The notes beneath the pieces were generated by a model, which saw only the letters and a list, made by a program, of their open reading frames with translations, was not told where the DNA came from and made no database searches. DNA of 64,000 nucleotides, taken from Planosporangium mesophilum. GTDB lineage: Bacteria > Actinomycetota > Actinomycetes > Mycobacteriales > Micromonosporaceae. The position numbers and the translations under genes were made by a program. Shown piece by piece: positions 23,885 through 31,033 of the stretch. The number at the start of each line of letters is the position of its first letter. Position 1 is the stretch's first letter. The stretch spans positions 48,842-112,841 of the forward strand of contig NZ_BOON01000040.1 in the NCBI RefSeq assembly GCF_016863255.1. The letters are read 5' to 3'.

Positions 23885-24847
23885 ATGACTGTTGAGACCA
23901 GTGCCCCGCACGACGTCATCCGTGTTCTCCTCCAGCGGGCCGCGACCGGGAGTGTCCCAGGCTCGCGTACCGACGGGTGTCGCGTCGCGCTGGCCATCGA
24001 AGGCGGTGGCATGCGGGGCACGGTGTCCGGCGGCATGGCGCTGGCGCTGCATGAGCTCGGCCTGGTGACCAGCTTCGACGCGGTCTACGGCGCGTCGGCG
24101 GGTGCCATCAACGGCGCGTGGCTGCTGAGTTCCAACCCCGATCTCCTGCGGCGCTGGGCCGACCCCACCTTCGCGGACACCCTGATCCGTACCGGCAATC
24201 TGATGCGGGGACGGCCGATTGTCGACGTGGAGACGCTGGTCGAGGTCGTCTACCAGACCGTGTCGCCGCTGGACTTCGCGTCGGTGCTGGCCAATCCGGT
24301 CGAGTTCCACCCGCTCGCCACCGACGTCGCCACCGGTGAGTCCACCGACCTTCGTCCCCTCGTCCGGGACGAGGCAGATCTTCGTCTGGCGATGCGGGCG
24401 AGTGCCGCGCTTCCCCTTCTCGCCGGGCCCGCGGTGCAGCTCGGTGGCCGGCGGTTCTACGACGCCGGCGTGTCGGAGTCCGTCCCGTTCCGGATGGCCC
24501 TCGCCCAGGGCGCCACCCATGTCCTGGTACTCCGCTCCCGGCGTCACACGGACACGGCCCGGCCGTCACGACTGGCGCCGCTCATCGCGCGTACCGCGCT
24601 CCGCCGGCACACCGTCGCCTTCCGGGAGGCCTTCCTCGGCCGGGCCGCGCGGTTGGCGGCAGACGACGAGCTGCTCGCCGGCTACGACCTCGGGGCCGGT
24701 GATCCCGCGGTCATGTCCATCCGCCCCGACGCCGCTTCTCCGCGCGTCGGCCGCCTGGCCAGAGACGGGCAGGTGCTCGCGGCCGCGCTGGAAGCCGGAG
24801 GGGCGGCCGTTCACGCCACCTTTGCGGCGGTACGACGCGAGGCGTGA
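23885..24847 (+). CDS. Patatin-like phospholipase
   Basis: 320 residues. Oxyanion motif EGGGMRGTVSGGM, nucleophile elbow GASAG (Ser of the Ser-Asp dyad), and YDAGVSES carrying the catalytic Asp. It is a cytoplasmic acyl hydrolase with no signal peptide. ATG 23885 is chosen because the patatin fold begins about 30 residues later; upstream in-frame sequence is not protein-like. A short inverted repeat (GTGAGC-N6-GCTCAC, 24844-24861) sits at its stop. It lies between the toxin-antitoxin pair and an acyl-CoA ligase and could feed fatty acids to the latter (inference). Confidence 0.88.
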   Translation: MTVETSAPHDVIRVLLQRAATGSVPGSRTDGCRVALAIEGGGMRGTVSGGMALALHELGLVTSFDAVYGASAGAINGAWLLSSNPDLLRRWADPTFADTLIRTGNLMRGRPIVDVETLVEVVYQTVSPLDFASVLANPVEFHPLATDVATGESTDLRPLVRDEADLRLAMRASAALPLLAGPAVQLGGRRFYDAGVSESVPFRMALAQGATHVLVLRSRRHTDTARPSRLAPLIARTALRRHTVAFREAFLGRAARLAADDELLAGYDLGAGDPAVMSIRPDAASPRVGRLARDGQVLAAALEAGGAAVHATFAAVRREA

Positions 24848-25007
24848 GCCGGCTCGCTCACCGCCGGCGCCCGCTGGTCGCCCCCGCCGGGGCGGCGCGG
24901 GGAACCCGCCGACGATCCGTTCGAAGGCGTCCGCCGTGTAAGGGGGTAGCCAGCGGGTCGCTGACCGGTCATGATCGGGCCAGTTCAGCGAGCGAAAGGA
25001 TCGCCAC

Positions 25008-26534
25008 GTGTTCTTCGATCTGGGCGTACGCGATTTTCTGGACCGCGCGGAGCTGGTGTACCCCGACCGCGTCGCGGTCGTCGACGAGCCCGACCAGCCC
25101 GCCCCGTCGTGGGGATCCCTGACCTACCGCGACGTCGCGCGGCTGGCCCGGGCCCAGGCTGCCGGCCTCGACGCGCTGGGCGTACCGGTCGGTGGGCGGG
25201 TCGCGATCGTGTCCCACAACGCCGCCCGCCTGCTCGTGTCGTTCTTCGGCGTCTCCGGCTGGGGACGCGTCCTGGTCCCGGTCAACTTCCGGCTGTCTCC
25301 CGCCGAGGTCAGGTACATCGTCGAGCACTCCGGCGCCGAGGTCCTCCTCGTCGACCCGGAGCTGAGGCACCTGCTGGACACGGTCACCGCCCAGCACGTC
25401 TTCGTGCTGGGCGAGGACGACGACGAGGTCTTCGGCAGCACGGCCGACCCCGCGCCCTGGGAGGGTGACGAGTCCACCACCGCGACGCTGAACTACACCT
25501 CCGGCACCACGGCCCGCCCGAAGGGCGTGCAGCTGACCCATCGCAACCTGTGGATGAACGCAGTCACGTTCGGGTTGCACACCACCCTGTCCGACAACGA
25601 CGTGCTCCTGCACACCCTGCCGATGTTCCACGCCAACGGCTGGGGCATGCCCTACGCGGTGACCGGTCTCGGCGGCCGGCACATCGTGCTTCGTAAGATC
25701 GACGGCGCCGAGATCCTGCGCCGCATCGACGAGCACGGTGTCACCATCCTGTGTGCCGCGCCCGCGGTCGTCACGGCCGTGCTGGACGCCGCCGCGACGT
25801 GGGACGGGGAGATCCCCGGTCGGGACCGGGTACGGATCGTGGTGGCAGGCGCGCCGCCGCCCACCCGGACCATCGAGCGGGTCCGCGCCGAACTGGGCTG
25901 GGAGTTCATCCAGATCTACGGCCTGACCGAGACCTCACCGCTGCTGACCGTCAACCGCATGCGCGCCGAGTGGGCCGACCTCGACCCGCACGAGCAGGCC
26001 CGCCTCCTCGGCCGGGCCGGTGCGCCCGCGCTCGGCACGCGGATCAGTATCGACACCGACGGGGAGGTGCTGGCCCGCTCCAACACCAACCTTGACGGTT
26101 ACTGGGACAACCCCGAGGAGACCGCCCGGGTGCAGGCCGGCAACTGGTTCCACACCGGCGACGGGGGCACGTTCACCGACGGGTACCTGACGATCTCCGA
26201 CCGGAAGAAGGACGTCATCATCACCGGCGGTGAGAACGTGTCCTCGATCGAGGTCGAGGACGCCCTCAACTCCCACCCGGCGGTCCGGGAGGCCGCCGTG
26301 ATCGGCGTTCCCGACGACAAGTGGGGCGAGCTGGTCACCGCGCTGGTGGTGACCGACGGCAGTCCGCTCACCGCGGACGAGGTCATCACCCACTGCCGGG
26401 GCTACCTCGCCGGTTACAAATGTCCCAAGCGGGTGGAGTTCCTCGACGCCTTGCCCCGCACGGCCACCGGCAAGATCCAGAAGTACCGGCTTCGCGAGCC
26501 GTACTGGGCCGACCGCGAGCGCAAGGTCAACTGA
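25008..26534 (+). CDS. Acyl-CoA synthetase, AMP-forming (FadD-like)
   Basis: 508 residues. ATP motif LNYTSGTTARPKGVQLTHRN, substrate/adenylate motif YGLTETSP, hinge DGYLTISDRKKDVIITGGEN, and the catalytic-Lys region PRTATGKIQKYRLRE are all intact. It activates a carboxylic acid to the CoA ester, probably medium/long-chain or aryl-alkyl. GTG 25008 has AAAGGA upstream. It is convergent with a thioesterase-like gene. The 160 bp before it hold no gene and no copy of the TAGAR-N5-TTCTA operator. Confidence 0.92.
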   Translation: MFFDLGVRDFLDRAELVYPDRVAVVDEPDQPAPSWGSLTYRDVARLARAQAAGLDALGVPVGGRVAIVSHNAARLLVSFFGVSGWGRVLVPVNFRLSPAEVRYIVEHSGAEVLLVDPELRHLLDTVTAQHVFVLGEDDDEVFGSTADPAPWEGDESTTATLNYTSGTTARPKGVQLTHRNLWMNAVTFGLHTTLSDNDVLLHTLPMFHANGWGMPYAVTGLGGRHIVLRKIDGAEILRRIDEHGVTILCAAPAVVTAVLDAAATWDGEIPGRDRVRIVVAGAPPPTRTIERVRAELGWEFIQIYGLTETSPLLTVNRMRAEWADLDPHEQARLLGRAGAPALGTRISIDTDGEVLARSNTNLDGYWDNPEETARVQAGNWFHTGDGGTFTDGYLTISDRKKDVIITGGENVSSIEVEDALNSHPAVREAAVIGVPDDKWGELVTALVVTDGSPLTADEVITHCRGYLAGYKCPKRVEFLDALPRTATGKIQKYRLREPYWADRERKVN

Positions 26535-26546
26535 TCGGCAGGCGCG

Positions 26547-27368
26547 TCAGGACCGCCCGGTCAGGCTGTTCGGGTTGGCGACCGCGGTCACCGCGCAGTA
26601 CCCGATCGGGCCGCTGGTGTCGTGCATGATGCAGTGGCCGACCGCGATGCCGTCGTCGCTGAGGTGGCCGTCGGACTCCACGCCGATCGCGTCGGAGAGC
26701 GGCAGGCGGCTCAGCGTCAACGTGTAGTCGCCGTTGATGAACTGCAGGCCGGCGTCCCCGAAGTGGGCCAGCGGGCTGGCGAAGTCGCCGGCCAGGGCCA
26801 CCCGCACGAGCGGCGAGATGGGCTCACCCGCCACCAGTTCGTGCGTCTCGCGCAGCCAGACCCGCCGGCGGGCGGTGTTCAGCCACCGGTCGGTCGGCAC
26901 GCCGTCGTCGTCCAGCAGCCAGGTGTCCCAGGGCGTACGCCAGCCCGACCCGTTGGCCCACGGCGACGGGCCGAGCTGGTCCGGGTTCCGGGCGTCCCAG
27001 GCCGGAGTGGTCGGCACCTCTCCGGCCGGCTGCTCGCTGCGGCGCAGCAGCACGGCACTGGCGCGGGCCACCGGGCCGTCGGCGGTCAGGACCGTCGCGT
27101 CGACGACCCGGATCCGGCGGCCGTCGCGGACCCTGGTGGTCTCCACCCGTACCGGTACCAGCGGGGTGTTGCGGAACAGGTCGACGGTGAGCCGGGTGAC
27201 GTGCAGCGAGGGCTCGGTGTGCTCGCGCTCGACGGCTCGCGCCAGCAGCCCGCCGAGCAGCCGGCCGTGCAGCATGTTCGCCGCCCACGGGCCGCGGGCG
27301 TGCGGCGCCGGTACCAGTTCCTCGCCCGAGGGGGTGAAAAAGGCTTCCCGCAGTTCGGTCTGGGCCAC
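26547..27368 (-). CDS. Thioesterase-superfamily (double-hotdog, TesB-like) protein
   Basis: 273 residues. The N-terminal part, GPWAANMLHGRLLGGLLARA and THLTVDLF-like RLTVDLFRNTPLVPVRVET, is the acyl-CoA thioesterase hotdog found in actinobacterial TesB-like proteins; the second half repeats the fold (GDYTLTLSRLPLSD). It may hydrolyse a CoA ester of the pathway. GTG 27368 follows GAGAGGAA; a longer start at 27389 lacks such a site. It directly follows the second TetR gene (24 bp) and is probably co-transcribed with it. Confidence 0.75.
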   Translation of the reverse strand: MAQTELREAFFTPSGEELVPAPHARGPWAANMLHGRLLGGLLARAVEREHTEPSLHVTRLTVDLFRNTPLVPVRVETTRVRDGRRIRVVDATVLTADGPVARASAVLLRRSEQPAGEVPTTPAWDARNPDQLGPSPWANGSGWRTPWDTWLLDDDGVPTDRWLNTARRRVWLRETHELVAGEPISPLVRVALAGDFASPLAHFGDAGLQFINGDYTLTLSRLPLSDAIGVESDGHLSDDGIAVGHCIMHDTSGPIGYCAVTAVANPNSLTGRS

Positions 27369-27392
27369 CCTAGGTTCCTCTCCGTCCACTCT

Positions 27393-28019
27393 TCACATGT
27401 CGTCGCGGAGCGGGTCGAGCCGCCGGATCAGCCGGATCGCCGCCTCCGCTATCTTGTTCGCCTCGCGCTTGGTCGAGCAGGTGGCGATCTCCCGCCCGGC
27501 CTCGCCGATCACCGTGGTGAGCACGGCGACGGTGACCCGGTCGACCGGGTCGGTACCCGCGCCGAGCAGGACCGCGTTCTGCCGGACCCACTCGCGACCC
27601 CTGGTCCGGCGCATCAGCTCGAATCCGGGCGGCCCGTCGCCGTCCATGAACAGGCGTACCAGGTCGCGGCGCTGCCACGAGCCTTCCAGGAAGGCCTGCG
27701 CGCCGAGGATGAACAGGGTGAGCGGGTCCGTCTCGCCACCGTTGCGGGCCTTGGACACCGCGCTCATCGCGTTCTGCTCCTGGGTGGCCTGGTGGTCCTC
27801 CCACAGGGCGAGGAACAGCTCGGTCTTGCCGCCGAAGTGGTGGTACAGGCTGCCGACGCTGGAGCCGGCGCGCTCCACCACGTCGGCCACGCTGGCCTCG
27901 GCGAAGCCCTTCTCGCCGAACACCTCGCGAGCCGTCTGGAGCAGCACCCGACGGGTCTCGGCGGTACGGCTCCACTGCCAGGCGTTGCTGCCCGACCTGC
28001 CGGTCGTCCTGCGTGCCAT
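27393..28019 (-). CDS. TetR-family transcriptional regulator (candidate regulon master)
   Basis: 208 residues. Helix-turn-helix RRVLLQTAREVFGEKGFAEA, then SVADVVERAGSSVGSLYHHF, close to KstR2/FadR-type acyl-CoA regulators in layout. ATG 28019 follows GAGAAGG. It is divergent from the acyl-CoA dehydrogenase operon whose promoter holds a TAGAR-N5-TTCTA operator, and a degenerate copy sits in its own upstream region. Identical operators at 17519 and 22088 suggest it also controls the MFS-R2lox-SCP2 operon, maoC and the alcohol dehydrogenase. Its ligand is presumably a pathway CoA ester. Confidence 0.88.
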   Translation of the reverse strand: MARRTTGRSGSNAWQWSRTAETRRVLLQTAREVFGEKGFAEASVADVVERAGSSVGSLYHHFGGKTELFLALWEDHQATQEQNAMSAVSKARNGGETDPLTLFILGAQAFLEGSWQRRDLVRLFMDGDGPPGFELMRRTRGREWVRQNAVLLGAGTDPVDRVTVAVLTTVIGEAGREIATCSTKREANKIAEAAIRLIRRLDPLRDDM

Positions 28020-28109
28020 GGGACCTTCTCGTCCGTGTGTCCGGAATGGGCGACGGCGTCGCGCGGTGACCCGATACGGTCCGTCGTCGCAGCCGATTGT
28101 CGAACGTGA

Positions 28110-28124
28110 TTTTAGAATCCGTTC
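28110..28124 (-). promoter_or_regulatory. Degenerate operator before the second TetR gene
   Basis: TTTTAGAATCCGTTC keeps one full half-site (TTTTAGAA, as at 22085-22092) and part of the other (GTTC), with one base fewer between them. It lies 91 bp before the TetR start, a plausible weak autoregulatory site. Confidence 0.35.
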
Positions 28125-28208
28125 GCTGTCGGCCGCTGGCAGGTCCGGTCTCGGACCAGGCGGGCCCGCCGCGGGAGGTCGTGCCGATCCAGCCGGTATC
28201 GAGGACCC

Positions 28209-28263
28209 TTGACACCTCGTCCCGGCCGGAGCACGCTGGACCCATTCCTAGAGCGGGGTTCTA
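28209..28263 (+). promoter_or_regulatory. Promoter and TAGAR-N5-TTCTA operator (acyl-CoA dehydrogenase operon)
   Basis: TTGACA (28209-28214) is a likely -35. TAGAG-CGGGG-TTCTA at 28249-28263 lies downstream of it, 46 bp before GTG 28310, the same layout as in the MFS promoter. Confidence 0.65.
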
Positions 28264-28309
28264 GAAAACCTCTTCAGTCCTGGTGACCTGGCTGAAAGGA
28301 CGTCCGCCG

Positions 28310-29482
28310 GTGGTCGACTTCTCCCTCAGCGACGAAGAACGGCAGATCCGCGACACCGTCCGGTCCTTCATCACCAGGGAGGTGATGCCGCTCGAAGCGG
28401 AGGTGCTGCGCAACGAGCGGGCCGGCGCCCCGGCGATCGAGCCGGGCGTCCTGGCAGACCTGCGGAGCAAGGCGCGCAAGGCCGGATTCTGGGGCGTCAA
28501 CACCCCCGAGGAGTACGGCGGGATGAACCTCGGCGCGGTCATGTCGGCGATCGTGGCCATGGAGACCGGGCGCACCTTCGTCCCGTTCAGCTTCGGCGGA
28601 TACGCGGACGTCATCCTGTACGAGTGCGATGAGGACCAGAAGCAGCGCTACCTCATCCCGACCATCGAGGGCGAGCGGCGCTCCTGCTTCGCCATCACCG
28701 AACCGGGCGCGGGCTCGGACGCGCGCAACATCCGTACCCGCGCCGTCCGCGACGGCGGCGACTGGGTCATCAACGGCGAGAAGACGTTCATCACCGGCGG
28801 CAACGAGGCCGACTTCGTGATGGTCTTCGCCGTCACCGACCCGACCAGAGGCGCCGACGGTGGCGTCACGTGCTTCCTGGTCGACCGGGACATGGGCTGG
28901 AAGTCCGAGCCGATCCCGACGATGGGACAGTGGGGCCCGGCGTCGCTGGTCTTCGACGACGTACGGGTACCGGACTCCCAGGTGCTCGGCGAGGTCGGCA
29001 AGGGATTCCCGCTGGCGATGCGCTGGATCGGCCAGGGTCGGTTCATGATCCCGGCCCGCGCCATCGGCTCCGCCGAGCGGATGCTGCAGATGGCGATCGA
29101 CTACGCCACGATCCGAAAGTCGATGGGCCACCCGATCGCCGACTACCAGGCGATCCAGTGGCAGATCGCGGACTCGCAGGTCGAGATCGAGTCCACCAAG
29201 TGGCTCACGCTGTACGCCGCGTGGCGGGTACAGCAGGGGATGGACGCCCGGCACGCCTCGTCCATCGCCAAGCTGCACGGCGCGGTGATGGCCAACCACG
29301 TGGTGGACCGGGTGCTCCAGATCCACGGCGGGATGGGCTACACCAAGGAGCTGCCGATCGAACGCTGGTACCGCGAACTCCGGCTGCTGCGCATCTACGA
29401 GGGTACCGACGAGATCCAGCGCCGCACGATCGCCCGCAACCTGCTCAAGGGCCACGTCCGCCTCGGCGGGATCGGCGAGTGA
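28310..29482 (+). CDS. Acyl-CoA dehydrogenase
   Basis: 390 residues, FAD enzyme forming a 2,3-double bond in an acyl-CoA. VDFSLSDEERQIRDTVRSFI at the start, FAD/substrate segments CFAITEPGAGSDARNIRT and WVINGEKTFITGG, C-terminal QIHGGMGYTKELPIERWYRE, and the catalytic Glu in IYEGTDEIQRRTIARNLL. GTG 28310 is the natural family start and follows AAAGGA. It heads a coupled operon with an Ltp2-like thiolase, a DUF35 protein and an ADP-forming synthetase, all under a TetR operator. Confidence 0.93.
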   Translation: MVDFSLSDEERQIRDTVRSFITREVMPLEAEVLRNERAGAPAIEPGVLADLRSKARKAGFWGVNTPEEYGGMNLGAVMSAIVAMETGRTFVPFSFGGYADVILYECDEDQKQRYLIPTIEGERRSCFAITEPGAGSDARNIRTRAVRDGGDWVINGEKTFITGGNEADFVMVFAVTDPTRGADGGVTCFLVDRDMGWKSEPIPTMGQWGPASLVFDDVRVPDSQVLGEVGKGFPLAMRWIGQGRFMIPARAIGSAERMLQMAIDYATIRKSMGHPIADYQAIQWQIADSQVEIESTKWLTLYAAWRVQQGMDARHASSIAKLHGAVMANHVVDRVLQIHGGMGYTKELPIERWYRELRLLRIYEGTDEIQRRTIARNLLKGHVRLGGIGE

Positions 29483-30633
29483 GCGCGCGGCGGCGGGCGG
29501 CCATCGTCGGGGTGGCGGAGTCCGAGGTCGGCAAGACGCCGCACCTCACCGTGCTCTCCCAGCAGGCGATCGCGAGCCGGGCCGCGCTGGCCGAGGCCGG
29601 CCTGGACCGCGACGACGTCGACGCGCTGTTCGTCGCCGGCGGCTGGTCGTGGGCGCCGGCCCTGGCCCTCGCCGAGTACCTGGGCCTGCGGCCGCGGTAC
29701 CTGGACGGTACGAACATCGGCGGCTCGTCGTTCGAGGCGCACCTCGGGCACGCCGCGGCCGCCATCGAGGCCGGGCGGATCGACGTCGCCCTGATCGCGT
29801 ACGGCAGCACCCAGCGCAGCGACCGCACCCGCAACGCGCCCCGACCCGCCACCCTCGGCGAGCAGTTCGAGCGGCCGTACGGGCTGCCGCTGCCGGTCGG
29901 GGCGTATGCCCTGGCCGCCAACCGGTACCTGCACCAGTACGGGGTGACGAGCGAGCAGTTGGCCGAGGTCGCGGTGAACACCAGGGAGTGGGCCCGGCTC
30001 AACCCGAACGCCTATCACCGCGACCCGCTCACCGTCGACGACGTCCTCGCCTCGCCGATGATCTGCGAGCCACTGCACAAACTGGACTGTTGCCTGGTGA
30101 CCGACGGCGGCGGCGCGGTGGTGGTCGCCGCCTCCGACCGCTGGGCCGACGTGGCGACCCGGCCGGTGGTCGTGCTCGGCCACGGGGAGAGTACGACCCA
30201 CCACACGATCGCCAACATGCCGGACCTGACCGTGACCGGCGCGGCCAGGTCGGGGCCGGCGGCCCTGGGGATGGCCGGCGTCACCCACGACGACATCGAC
30301 GTCCTGGAGATCTACGACTCGTTCACCATCACCGTCCTGCTGACGTTGGAGTCGCTCGGTTTCTGCAAGCCGGGCGAGGCCGGCGAGCTCGTCGGCGGTG
30401 GCCGTACCGCCCCGGGCGGTGCGCTGCCGATGAACACCAACGGCGGCGGCCTGTCCTACACCCACCCCGGCATGTACGGCATCTTCCTGCTGATCGAGGC
30501 CGCCAGGCAGCTGCGCGGCGACTACGCCGCCACCGACCCCCGCCGCCAGGTCCCCGGTGCGGAGCTGGCCCTGGTGCACGGTACCGGCGGGGTGCTCTCC
30601 TCGACCTCGACCGTGGTCCTGGGAAGGGGCTGA
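29479..30633 (+). CDS. Thiolase-fold lipid-transfer protein (Ltp2-type aldolase candidate)
   Basis: 384 residues, SCP-x/Ltp branch of the thiolase family. NIGGSSFEAHLGHAAAAIEA stands where true thiolases have their nucleophilic Cys, so no Cys is present there; the Tyr-containing IYDSFTITVLL and GGGLSYTHPGMYG are kept. In steroid degradation Ltp2-like proteins work with a DUF35 partner as retro-aldolases that release a side chain, and here a DUF35 gene follows by 4 bp. Thus C-C bond cleavage of a 3-hydroxyacyl-CoA is more likely than classical thiolysis. GTG 29479 overlaps the dehydrogenase stop. Confidence 0.82.
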   Translation: MSARRRAAIVGVAESEVGKTPHLTVLSQQAIASRAALAEAGLDRDDVDALFVAGGWSWAPALALAEYLGLRPRYLDGTNIGGSSFEAHLGHAAAAIEAGRIDVALIAYGSTQRSDRTRNAPRPATLGEQFERPYGLPLPVGAYALAANRYLHQYGVTSEQLAEVAVNTREWARLNPNAYHRDPLTVDDVLASPMICEPLHKLDCCLVTDGGGAVVVAASDRWADVATRPVVVLGHGESTTHHTIANMPDLTVTGAARSGPAALGMAGVTHDDIDVLEIYDSFTITVLLTLESLGFCKPGEAGELVGGGRTAPGGALPMNTNGGGLSYTHPGMYGIFLLIEAARQLRGDYAATDPRRQVPGAELALVHGTGGVLSSTSTVVLGRG

Positions 30634-30637
30634 AACC

Positions 30638-31033
30638 GTGGTCGTACCCGACGCCGAGACGAAGCCCTTCTGGGACGGCATCGCCACCGGTGAGCTGCGC
30701 ATCCAGCGCTGCCCGGCGTGCGAGAAGGCGGTGTTCTACCCGCGTGCGGTCTGCCCGCACTGCTTCGACGGTGAGCCGATCTGGATCCGCGCCGCCGGTA
30801 CCGGGACCGTCTACTCGTACACGGTGGCGCATCGCGCCTTCGGCGAGTTCGCGGCGCAGGCGCCGTTCACCGTCGCCCTGGTCGACCTGGACGAGGGCGT
30901 ACGCATGATGACCCGCATCGTGGACGCCCGGCCGGGGGAGGTGCGCATCGGGGCCAGGGTCCGGCTGGAGATGACGACGCTCACCCCTGACGGCCCGCAG
31001 CTGCCCTGCTTCCGGCTCGTGGAGCAGGCGTGA
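30638..31033 (+). CDS. DUF35 OB-fold zinc-ribbon protein (partner of the Ltp2-like protein)
   Basis: 131 residues. N-terminal helix FWDGIATGELRIQRC, zinc ribbon CPACEKAVFYPRAVCPHC (two CxxC pairs), then the OB fold GTVYSYTVAHRAFGEFAAQA and PFTVALVDLDEGVRMMTRI. DUF35 proteins bind acyl-CoA and activate hydratase or aldolase partners such as ChsH1 or Ltp2. GTG 30638 has GGGAAGGGG upstream. It is coupled to the upstream thiolase-fold gene and overlaps the next gene by 4 bp. Confidence 0.88.
   Translation: MVVPDAETKPFWDGIATGELRIQRCPACEKAVFYPRAVCPHCFDGEPIWIRAAGTGTVYSYTVAHRAFGEFAAQAPFTVALVDLDEGVRMMTRIVDARPGEVRIGARVRLEMTTLTPDGPQLPCFRLVEQA

Noticed and set aside
29479..30633. Ordinary acetyl-CoA acetyltransferase
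   Set aside because: The nucleophilic Cys position is not Cys, and the DUF35 neighbour fits the Ltp2-like branch.
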